A DNA stretch of 29,298 bases from a virus: the IMG/VR virus record IMGVR_UViG_3300020180_001233, positions 1 through 29,298 of that record; one strand, 5' to 3'. Under the pieces are notes generated by a model. That model worked only from the letters and a program-made list of their open reading frames with translations. It searched no databases and was not told where the DNA came from. Positions 15,564 through 21,327 of the stretch are shown here, one piece after another. The translations under genes were made by a program, and so were the position numbers. Numbering within the stretch: the stretch's first letter is position 1; every line of letters starts with the position of its first letter.

Positions 15564-16547
15564 TCAGTCATCCTCAATCTCATCCGGCGCCCACGCCCTG
15601 AACTGCGGCACCGCGAGCGGCGCCTTCTTCAGGGCCCTATACGACTGACTCAGCTGGTCAAGCTTCGAGATGCGGTCGAGCCTGAACGTGCGCCAGCACG
15701 GCGACATGAGGGCCGGCTGAAGCTGCCAGCCCTGGAGCATGACGACGCCGCGGTAGTAGAGCCCTTCAGCGGGTTCGATGACCCGTGGCGAGGGTTCGTC
15801 CTGATGGCTGGACTGATACTCGATCCGAACGGCCTGCTTGGATCGCGCGGCGTTGATCAGCCGCTGAGTCATCTCGGCCATCTCGCCGCCGAGCCGCACC
15901 GTTCGTGGGCCGGCGTCGTATCCGTCTGGCCTCGCGACACGCGGGATCTCGAGCGTGCAGTGGTCGTCGACTCCAGGCGTGTGAATCGCCGCGTCGACGG
16001 TGACCGCCGGAGCTCTCGCGACCTCCCTCAGATGGACCAGTTGGCCACGAGCTGAGGCGGAGAGGGCGATCGCGACCTCAGCCGCCGACGCCGCACTCTC
16101 CTTCGCGAACCTTCCAAGTCCCGCGGCGCCGTCGACAGCCTTGCCCATCAGGCTTCTGGGTCGTCGTCGGACCTCCCCGGTTTCGGGGTCAAAGGAGGGC
16201 GGCATGTCGACGAGGTCATGTACGGCGGCACGGTCGCCGGACGTGAGCTCGAGCCTGTCGGCGATCCAGGCGAGCTGGTCCTCCTCGACGGGCGTCAGTA
16301 GATCGTCCGCGGCAGCCTTCTGACAGGAGCGCCGGTAGACCGCGGCAGACGCGTCCTTCAGCTCGTCCGCGCTGAGCCCGTGTCGATGTCCGAAGGCGGC
16401 AAGTTGAAAGGCGCCGCGTTCTTGACGGAGGGTCCGCCAGAGGAGTGGCGTCGCCGCTTCAATTCTCGCGGCATGACCGGGCCTCGAAGCGTCGGCGGCG
16501 GCTGCGCGCAGCCAGTCGAACGCTCTGATGATCGCCAACTTCGCCAT
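15564..16547 (-). CDS. WYL-domain protein with helical N-terminal domain
   Basis: A 327-residue protein. The N-terminal ~120 residues are helical and TerB-like in rhythm (DDLLTPVEEDQLAWIADRLE). The C-terminal ~100 residues form a WYL-type domain: LINAARSKQAVRIEYQS, PRVIEPAEGLYYRGVVMLQG, WRTFRLDRISKLDQL. WYL domains sense nucleic acid or nucleotide ligands and often regulate phage-defence genes. No winged-helix DNA-binding domain is evident, so it may be a ligand sensor rather than a classical regulator. The ribosome binding site AGGGGGAC comes from a 30-base element that is repeated upstream of another gene in this island. It lies just upstream of the methyltransferase remnant. Confidence 0.66.
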   Translation of the reverse strand: MAKLAIIRAFDWLRAAAADASRPGHAARIEAATPLLWRTLRQERGAFQLAAFGHRHGLSADELKDASAAVYRRSCQKAAADDLLTPVEEDQLAWIADRLELTSGDRAAVHDLVDMPPSFDPETGEVRRRPRSLMGKAVDGAAGLGRFAKESAASAAEVAIALSASARGQLVHLREVARAPAVTVDAAIHTPGVDDHCTLEIPRVARPDGYDAGPRTVRLGGEMAEMTQRLINAARSKQAVRIEYQSSHQDEPSPRVIEPAEGLYYRGVVMLQGWQLQPALMSPCWRTFRLDRISKLDQLSQSYRALKKAPLAVPQFRAWAPDEIEDD

Positions 16548-16577
16548 GAGTCCCCCTGCGGCCGTGCCGCGATCTAC
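16548..16577 (-). repeat. 30-base repeated gene-junction element, copy 1
   Basis: The element is identical to 17460-17489. Read on the - strand it spans the stop TAG of the upstream gene, a small hairpin (GCGGC-ACG-GCCGC) and the AGGGGGAC ribosome binding site just before the WYL gene start. The two copies sit at equivalent junctions of neighbouring genes. Confidence 0.8.
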
Positions 16578-17458
16578 CCCTTCTCCCCCTTGTGATCCTC
16601 CCGTGCCGGCTTGCCGGGGGTCTCTGCTGGCGGCGAGTCGAGATTGGGAGGCGCCTTCGATTTCAGCTTCTCTCCTCGAACCTCGACCGCGATGTTCTCT
16701 GCGTTGGCGGCCACGCGTTCGTCCATCAAGGCAGCGAACTGCTTTCCGCGGGCCTCGGCGCCCGGCTTGAGCTCTCCGGCGGCAGTTGGAATGGGGCGCA
16801 CAACGAAGACCGTGTTCGTGGAGCCGAGCGGCGTGGGATAGGTCTCGGTGCCCTCGATCAGGACGAGCTTGGAGAAGGTGTCAGCGAGATACGCGCCATC
16901 GGTAAGGTTCTTGGTCCCGACGCCCTCCAGCAAAACGTACTTGTCAGGCCTTTTGAATGACTCGTATGCGATGAGCAGTCTCGAGTCGCTCAGGACTTGG
17001 GCCACCTTGAAGGCGCCGGCCCCAGAGCGAAGGTCGCCGATCTGTCCGGTGGACATCGCCTCTGGCCTCAGGACTGGGATGCGTAGATGCCCCTTTCGCA
17101 GCTCGTTGCATGTGGAAAACGCAACCGTCGCTGCGGTGCGCCACTCCTCGAGCAGCCGATCCCGAGTCGCCTTCGACTCCCACTGGATGACCTTCCGGCC
17201 CCTCGAGTCGACCTCGCGGTATCCCTCGGGAATCCTCTTGCCAGAAACGAAGCCGCGTTCACCCATGGCGATGCGAAACTCCATCTCGAGCAGCTGTGCA
17301 ATGGCTTCCTTTCCCTCAGTCTCAGCCTGCTTGGCAGCCCAGGCGTTGTATTTCGCGACCAGCTCCTCATCGGAGAGCCCGGGGGAGGTCGCTCCGCCGC
17401 TCAGCCCGATCACGAGCGCGGCCACGGTGAAGATGCCAGTGAGTCGGAGAAAGCCCAT
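16574..17458 (-). CDS. Secreted protein of unknown function, planctomycete-type
   Basis: A 294-residue protein with a Sec signal peptide (MGFLRLTGIFTVAALVIGLS, cleavage probably after SGGA). The mature part has a helical region rich in Glu/Lys/Ala, then a beta domain (AFKVAQVLSDSRLLIAYES, KYVLLEGVGTKNLTDGAYLA, VLIEGTETYPTPLGSTNTVF) and a low-complexity Lys/Pro/Glu tail. The GT.N.TDG...L and GT.TY.T.LGS.NTVF patterns recall secreted planctomycete proteins, so it is likely host-derived cargo. It shares an identical upstream 30-base element with the WYL gene. Confidence 0.6.
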   Translation of the reverse strand: MGFLRLTGIFTVAALVIGLSGGATSPGLSDEELVAKYNAWAAKQAETEGKEAIAQLLEMEFRIAMGERGFVSGKRIPEGYREVDSRGRKVIQWESKATRDRLLEEWRTAATVAFSTCNELRKGHLRIPVLRPEAMSTGQIGDLRSGAGAFKVAQVLSDSRLLIAYESFKRPDKYVLLEGVGTKNLTDGAYLADTFSKLVLIEGTETYPTPLGSTNTVFVVRPIPTAAGELKPGAEARGKQFAALMDERVAANAENIAVEVRGEKLKSKAPPNLDSPPAETPGKPAREDHKGEKG

Positions 17459-17459
17459 C

Positions 17460-17489
17460 GAGTCCCCCTGCGGCCGTGCCGCGATCTAC
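17460..17489 (-). repeat. 30-base repeated gene-junction element, copy 2
   Basis: This is the second copy. It holds the TAG stop of the RHH gene (17486-17488), the 5-bp hairpin and the ribosome binding site of the secreted-protein gene. One extra base separates it from the start codon compared with copy 1. Confidence 0.8.
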
Positions 17490-17848
17490 GCCTTCTTCCC
17501 CTTGCCCTTCGGTTCCGGCTCCCACACCTTCGGCTTCGGGATGGCGTCGAGGGCTGTCGTGGTCTTGGCCCCATCCCTGCCATACCGGTGGAGAGTGCGC
17601 CCGCGATTCTTCGCGAGTTCAAGGTTCACTTCCGCTGTCCACTCGTTCGTGATAGCGGCCCACTCCTCTGCGGTGAGCCGGCCAGCGTGCCAAGCCAAAG
17701 CTGAGACCACCTTTCCCAGCGTGTCGGCCGAGTGATCGACCAGTCGCTCCAGGGCGGAGTGAGTCGAGGTGGTGATCTTCACTGCTTGGGTCGGGCGTTC
17801 CACTGGTGCACCGATGGTAAACCGAAAGTGCGGAGAATTGGTGAGCAA
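17486..17848 (-). CDS. Ribbon-helix-helix-like regulator (divergent switch, leftward)
   Basis: About 120 residues. Residues 21-55 (QAVKITTSTHSALERLVDHS, then ADTLGKVVSALAWHAG) show a beta strand followed by two helices in the order and spacing of a ribbon-helix-helix DNA-binding domain. The tail is basic (KPKVWEPEPKGKGKKA). I place the start at TTG 17848 because AGAAGG lies 10 bases upstream; the open frame extends further but would run over the divergent control region. It faces another RHH-like gene across 55 bases that contain two overlapping palindromes. Probably a repressor; the RHH call is by pattern. Confidence 0.5.
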   Translation of the reverse strand: MLTNSPHFRFTIGAPVERPTQAVKITTSTHSALERLVDHSADTLGKVVSALAWHAGRLTAEEWAAITNEWTAEVNLELAKNRGRTLHRYGRDGAKTTTALDAIPKPKVWEPEPKGKGKKA

Positions 17849-17903
17849 GTTTTTGATACCTTCTGGTTGACTGATAAGTAACCGCTGGTAACTTACCGGT
17901 GTA
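17849..17903. promoter_or_regulatory. Divergent control region with palindromic operators
   Basis: Between the two RHH-like genes lies GGTAA-C-TTACC (17887-17897), a perfect 5-1-5 palindrome. It overlaps AAGTAACC-GCT-GGTAACTT (17876-17894, one mismatch). A candidate rightward promoter is TTGACT (17867-17872), 16 bases, TAACTT (17889-17894). The -10 lies inside both palindromes, so a bound repressor would block it. The start of transcription would fall within a few bases of ATG 17904, so that mRNA may be leaderless. Confidence 0.55.
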
Positions 17904-18341
17904 ATGCCCCGCACCCTTCGACCCGTTACTCGGATTACTGCCCGTGGCCTCGCGGTCGCGAAGCGGCTCGCGAAGAGCCAGCGCCGTTCGGTCAACCAAG
18001 TGCTCGAGGATGCAGTGCACGTCTACGACGCGGCAGGATCTCCGATCCTCGACCCGCGCAAGGCGATCCAGCCGCCGACGTTCCCTGGCGCACCCGATGC
18101 GATAGCGGAAACCGCCGGCGCCGCGCCCAATCCCGATCTCCCGAAGGGGGCGGCGGCTTCCCCTGGCCCCGCCCCTTCATCGACTCCTTCCACCGCCGCC
18201 GCGTGCGCAACGGCTGCGGTCGCAACCCCGCGCAGAAAGCGAGGTGCAGCTCCATGTTCACGTTCTTCCGATGGTTGCGATCGGTCCTCGACATCGGCGA
18301 CCAGCATCCGCCGGACTGACCATCCGGCACCGGCCTCTTGA
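17904..18341 (+). CDS. Ribbon-helix-helix-like regulator (divergent switch, rightward)
   Basis: The N-terminal ~45 residues (VTRITARGLAVAKRLAKSQR, RSVNQVLEDAVHVYDA) give a strand and two helices typical of CopG/Arc-type regulators. The rest of the 145 residues is Pro/Ala/Ser/Arg-rich without clear structure, and its last third looks like shadow of another frame, so the true C-terminus may be shorter or disturbed. No ribosome binding site precedes ATG 17904; together with the candidate promoter this suggests a leaderless message. It is divergent from a second RHH-like gene and probably forms a regulatory switch with it. Confidence 0.5.
   Translation: MPRTLRPVTRITARGLAVAKRLAKSQRRSVNQVLEDAVHVYDAAGSPILDPRKAIQPPTFPGAPDAIAETAGAAPNPDLPKGAAASPGPAPSSTPSTAAACATAAVATPRRKRGAAPCSRSSDGCDRSSTSATSIRRTDHPAPAS
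18254..18319 (+). CDS. Possible 21-residue peptide
   Basis: ATG 18254 opens MFTFFRWLRSVLDIGDQHPP ending in Asp and a stop. A GAGGTGC lies about 8 bases upstream. It is in a different frame from the RHH gene whose 3' end it overlaps. The frame further upstream (a GTG at 18203) is also open and reads fairly naturally. An amphipathic start followed by an acidic end could be a leader peptide or a small protein. Weak support. Confidence 0.25.
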   Translation: MFTFFRWLRSVLDIGDQHPPD

Positions 18342-18375
18342 CAATTTCTCCCTGGGTCGTCGGCGTGACAAGTTC
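18339..18375 (+). promoter_or_regulatory. Direct repeat and -35-like element upstream of the tRNA gene
   Basis: TGACAATTTC (18339-18348) and TGACAAGTTC (18366-18375) are direct repeats 27 bases apart. The first copy lies within a consensus -35 (TTGACA, 18338-18343). I cannot find a matching -10. These may be binding sites that control the tRNA and the following operon. Confidence 0.35.
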
Positions 18376-18392
18376 GCCGGCGATCCACTTGT

Positions 18393-18464
18393 GGCGGGGT
18401 GGACCAGCAGTAGGTCGCCGGCCTCATAAGCCGGATGTCGCAGGTGCAAGTCCTGCTCCCGCTA
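18393..18464 (+). tRNA. tRNA-Met(CAT), initiator-like, phage-encoded
   Basis: The sequence folds as a complete cloverleaf. Acceptor GGCGGGG/TCCCGCT (G-T at both ends), D stem GACC/GGTC, anticodon stem CCGGC/GCCGG around the loop CTCATAA (anticodon CAT), a five-base variable loop, T stem GCAGG/CCTGC, discriminator A, no encoded CCA. It resembles initiator tRNA: the GGGTGGA 5' context, A11-T24 in the D stem and a weak first acceptor pair. Oddities: a seven-base D loop (AGCAGTA) without the usual GG, and T loop TGCAAGT with G at position 55, so the normal G18-Psi55 contact is lost. It could also serve as an elongator or be partly degenerate. Confidence 0.75.
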
Positions 18465-18469
18465 TTCAC

Positions 18470-18501
18470 GTCGTCGGCGCCTCGGCGGGGGCGCCGACGA
18501 C
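18470..18501 (+). terminator. 12-bp perfect hairpin just 3' of the tRNA
   Basis: GTCGTCGGCGCC (18470-18481) and GGCGCCGACGAC (18490-18501) form a perfect stem with an 8-base loop. It begins five bases after the tRNA end. There is no T tract (ACACCCCC follows), so it may be a processing or stability signal, an attenuator for the downstream gene, or a T-less terminator. Confidence 0.5.
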
Positions 18502-18529
18502 ACCCCCAACACCGCCAGGAGCACCCGAC

Positions 18530-19129
18530 ATGGACCGTCCAGAGACCACCACACCGCCGCCCGTCGACACCGCCGCGCTCGCCGAGGATGCCGCGGATCA
18601 GACCGCGGCCTGTGCCGGCATCCAGCCCCTGATGGGCGGTGCTGTCGTCGGCGCGGCCGCAGCCGCCGCCGAGCGTCAGAACGCGCGCAAGCAGGCGGAG
18701 CGAGCGACGGTGGTGACGCCGAATCTCGCTGATCAGCGCCACGACGTCGCGGCTGGGCGGGATCTGCCGCCCTACGAGCGGGGCATCGAGGTGCGAGACC
18801 ACGTCCTCGATGCCGATGACCCGCAGCCCACGGTCAGTCGCGTTGGCACCGACAACCTCGGTGATGGGACCGAGCGGCGCGACTACCGCATCGTGACGGG
18901 GAGCGACGAGCTCCAGATGCGTTTCTCTCGACCCGGGCGAAGGGGCCTCACCCACGAGGCGCTGCTCGCCGTCCTCATCGATCGCCTCCGCGGATTCCAG
19001 GGGGGGGCGACCGGCAGGTCACGCGAGAACGCCATCGTCGTGACCAAGCTCGAGGAGGCGCTCCACTGGCTCCAGGCCCGCACGCGTGATCGTCGCCGGC
19101 GTGGCGTCGTCGGAATCGCCACGCCCTGA
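18530..19129 (+). CDS. Protein with Acb2/Tad1-type hairpin domain (candidate anti-defence sponge)
   Basis: A 199-residue protein. The C-terminal ~58 residues (GLTHEALLAVLIDRLRGFQG, then RSRENAIVVTKLEEALHWLQ and ARTRDRRRRGVVG) match my memory of the phage hairpin family typified by IDRL.gFQ.gp...RENa.a.tkLeeAl.wL..RT..R..RGVeG, to which the Acb2 and Tad1 cyclic-nucleotide sponges belong. Such proteins bind signal nucleotides of CBASS or Thoeris. The middle has ERRDYRIVTGSDELQMRFS; the N-terminus is Ala/Arg-rich. AGGAG before ATG 18530 sets the start; upstream in-frame codons overlap the tRNA. Family assignment by pattern; sponge activity is unproven and the domain is also common in uncharacterised phage proteins. 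Confidence 0.58.
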   Translation: MDRPETTTPPPVDTAALAEDAADQTAACAGIQPLMGGAVVGAAAAAAERQNARKQAERATVVTPNLADQRHDVAAGRDLPPYERGIEVRDHVLDADDPQPTVSRVGTDNLGDGTERRDYRIVTGSDELQMRFSRPGRRGLTHEALLAVLIDRLRGFQGGATGRSRENAIVVTKLEEALHWLQARTRDRRRRGVVGIATP

Positions 19130-19164
19130 ACACACGCCCCGCCGCATTGGGGCCATTCGTCCTC

Positions 19165-19184
19165 GGCGCGCCGACAGGCGCGCC
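19165..19184 (+). repeat. GGCGCGCC inverted repeat
   Basis: Two copies of the self-complementary GGCGCGCC are separated by GACA and can form an 8-bp hairpin, extendable by CCT/AGG. It lies in the 85-base gap between the hairpin-domain gene and the dockerin-like gene. No T tract follows; the role is unknown. Confidence 0.5.
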
Positions 19185-19214
19185 AAGGCATTGCAAGCGA
19201 ACCGGAGACACCAC

Positions 19215-19799
19215 ATGATCACCCCTGAGAAGTCGATTGCGTTTGAGCTGACCGTACCCCTTGAGAAGTCGATTGCGTTGGAGCCGAGCACACGTGTTCT
19301 CGGCGGCAAGATCGTCGTCGAGAACCATGAGACCACGAAGCAGCTCGTCGAGGTCCGTTGCGACCTCGGCACACTCAGCTTCGCCGGCGTGACGGGCTTC
19401 TCCGATCTGCGACTGACGTCGATGGTGCAGGGCGGAGACATCTCCTTCCAGCCTGCTCCCGACGCCGACTGGGTCTACGCCATCGTCGGCCTGCCGGAGG
19501 GCGATCTCACGGGCGACGGATTCGTCGACGGCGCCGACATCGGCGCGGCGCTCGAGTCTTGGGACACCGGCAGCGGAGCATTGGTCGGCGACGTGCTGGC
19601 TGGCTGGGGTGCCCGGGCTGAACTCCTCTGCCGTGCCTCGATCGGCATGGCGGGGGCGGGCCAGATGACGGCGCGCGTGATCCCGTTCGCCGGCGGGATC
19701 AGGCAGTCGCCGCCCGTGCGGGCTCAGCTCGTCCTGCGCGGCATGCTCGGTGCGCGGTGCCAGGTGGCGTTCACCGTGCAGGCGAAGGTGATTCCGTGA
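19215..19799 (+). CDS. Phage protein with a dockerin-like calcium motif
   Basis: A 194-residue protein, mostly beta in pattern. At about residues 96-113, GDLTGDGFVDGADIGAALES is a calcium-binding dockerin-type loop-helix of the form D.tGDG.VDgaDi...l..W, typical of planctomycete secreted proteins. Only one clear F-hand is present instead of the usual two. The N-terminus contains a short internal duplication (EKSIA twice, 36 bases apart in DNA). No signal peptide is seen. GGAG before ATG 19215 sets the start. Location suggests an accessory or structural virion protein. Overall family not recognised. Confidence 0.6.
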   Translation: MITPEKSIAFELTVPLEKSIALEPSTRVLGGKIVVENHETTKQLVEVRCDLGTLSFAGVTGFSDLRLTSMVQGGDISFQPAPDADWVYAIVGLPEGDLTGDGFVDGADIGAALESWDTGSGALVGDVLAGWGARAELLCRASIGMAGAGQMTARVIPFAGGIRQSPPVRAQLVLRGMLGARCQVAFTVQAKVIP

Positions 19800-19838
19800 T
19801 TCCCGAGATCTACAGACGAAGCACCTGATCTCTCCACC

Positions 19839-20309
19839 ATGATCACCCACTCCACACCGATGCGGCGGGATGGAGGCGAGCGACTCCGGTCGCTGCCACG
19901 CCCGATCGCCCGAATCGATCACAGATGTGCCGAGCGGGCCATCGCGGCCAGCCTGGCCACGTTGATCCTGCTCGGCCTCGTTTCAATCCCCTTTGGCCTC
20001 GGGCTTGTCGAGATCTCGGGGCTCGCCGGCACGGTCGCCGGGCTGCTCGCCTGCGTCGTCGCGCTGGTCCTCACGGCGCTCGGCGCAATCTCTGCGCTGA
20101 TCGCTGAGGAGGGCCGGCGCGACGGTGTCGTCGCTCCGCCGATCGGCTGGAGCCATTCAGGCGAGCCGCTCATCGGGGTGATCGACGATCACATGCAGAT
20201 CGCGATCGTCGACGACGGCGGCTCCGGTCCCAAGAAGCCGTCGCCGCCTCGGGGCGACGTGGCTCGGCCCATTCACCAGCCTGCACGAGCCGGAGGGTGG
20301 GAGCTGTGA
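19839..20309 (+). CDS. Small membrane protein, two transmembrane helices
   Basis: A 156-residue protein with two hydrophobic segments (IAASLATLILLGLVSIPFGL and TVAGLLACVVALVLTALGAI, about 35-90) separated by a short turn. It has a basic N-terminus and a hydrophilic C-terminal tail ending ARAGGWEL. Topology with both ends inside is likely. No family recognised; a superinfection-exclusion or holin role is possible but unsupported. Its stop overlaps the next GTG start. Confidence 0.55.
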   Translation: MITHSTPMRRDGGERLRSLPRPIARIDHRCAERAIAASLATLILLGLVSIPFGLGLVEISGLAGTVAGLLACVVALVLTALGAISALIAEEGRRDGVVAPPIGWSHSGEPLIGVIDDHMQIAIVDDGGSGPKKPSPPRGDVARPIHQPARAGGWEL

Positions 20310-20542
20310 GCGCACAGACCTGGGGGGTCTGGGTGCAGACGGACTACTCGCCGGAGGGCCACTGGCTCACCAGCGGCGTCGTGGCCTGCGACTCGGCGGC
20401 GGTGTTCCGCAGCCAGGAGGACGCTCAGCTCGCCATCGATGATTGCGATCGGCAGAGTGGGTGGGTTGTTCCAGGGCTCGCCTGCGAGCCGCGGCCATTC
20501 ACATGGGACGCGCAGCCGCGTCCAGAGGACATCCGCCGATGA
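20306..20542 (+). CDS. Small protein of unknown function
   Basis: Seventy-eight residues from GTG 20306 (overlapping the previous stop); GTG 20297 is a possible alternative. It is Trp-rich (WGVWVQTDYSPEGHWLTSGV) with a central SQEDAQLAIDDCD helix and ends in RPEDIRR. No motif recognised. The stop overlaps the next ATG, so it belongs to a run of translationally coupled small early genes. Confidence 0.55.
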   Translation: MSAQTWGVWVQTDYSPEGHWLTSGVVACDSAAVFRSQEDAQLAIDDCDRQSGWVVPGLACEPRPFTWDAQPRPEDIRR

Positions 20543-20784
20543 CACTCGGCACCAAGTCCACCACTGATCGGACGCCCTACGAGCGGGCGGTCGACCTCAT
20601 CCACGCGCTCCACCAGAGCGGCCGCCTGCACGACATGAAGGTCTGCGACGTGCAAGGTCAGGTGCAGCGCGAGTGTGGTCTCACGATGACCGAGGCGATG
20701 GTGCTCCGGCTCATCTTCGACGCCGGCACGAAGCTAGCACTCGTGCGGCGCGCGGAAGCCATCATGCGGGGCAATTGGAACTGA
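20539..20784 (+). CDS. Small helical protein of unknown function
   Basis: Eighty-one residues from ATG 20539, overlapping the previous stop. Helical: TPYERAVDLIHALHQSGRLH, VQRECGLTMTEAMVLRLIFD. The upstream continuation of this frame overlaps the previous gene and was left out. No recognised domain. Confidence 0.55.
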   Translation: MTLGTKSTTDRTPYERAVDLIHALHQSGRLHDMKVCDVQGQVQRECGLTMTEAMVLRLIFDAGTKLALVRRAEAIMRGNWN

Positions 20785-20821
20785 ATCGATGCGCCCACTC
20801 CGGGCGTAGAAAGGGAACCAC

Positions 20822-21277
20822 ATGACCACGAAGAAGACGGAACCCACCCATCTCGAAAGCCTGCCCTCCGGCACGATGGTCGAACTCTCGACCGGACTGA
20901 TCGGCGAAGGCAAGTTCATCGAGGAGATCGACCGCGCTCTGGCCGAGGCCGCGGCGGCGCTCGTGAAGCGGAAGAGCTCTGGCGAGCGATCGGGGAGCTG
21001 CAAGATCACGGCGACCATCGACGTCGGCTACGACCCCGACATCGAGGACCACGTGACGGTGGTCCACTGCGTGGTCTTGAAGACACCGAAGAACGAGAAG
21101 ATGACTCTCGTGAAGGAGAAGGGCGGCAGGCTGCTCTGCGACCCGAGCGGCAGCACCGCAAGCACGCCCGACCAGCTGCGGCTCTTCGACCGCAACGGTC
21201 GCCCCACGGGCGTCCTCGACACCAGGACTGGAGAGCTGCTCGAGCCGCCGACGACGGCCGGCAAGATCGGCACGTGA
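20822..21277 (+). CDS. Phage early protein of unknown function
   Basis: A 151-residue protein. The N-terminal half is helical (GLIGEGKFIEEIDRALAEAA), followed by strands (CKITATIDVGYDPDIEDHVT, VVHCVVLKTPKNEKMTLVKE). It ends in a short modular tail that repeats the sense of RLFDRNGRPTGVLDTRTGEL. An AAAGGGA ribosome binding site lies about 8 bases before ATG 20822. It precedes the DUF2303-like gene, and the pair probably acts together. The function is not recognised. Confidence 0.6.
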   Translation: MTTKKTEPTHLESLPSGTMVELSTGLIGEGKFIEEIDRALAEAAAALVKRKSSGERSGSCKITATIDVGYDPDIEDHVTVVHCVVLKTPKNEKMTLVKEKGGRLLCDPSGSTASTPDQLRLFDRNGRPTGVLDTRTGELLEPPTTAGKIGT

Positions 21278-21327
21278 TCTCGACACACTGATCGCGGCAG
21301 AGGCCGCACCAAACCAAAGGAGCACAC

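Noticed and set aside
18338-18343. TTGACA as a complete promoter
   Set aside because: A perfect -35 hexamer, but no -10-like hexamer lies 15-19 bases downstream; reported only as a possible element with a direct repeat.
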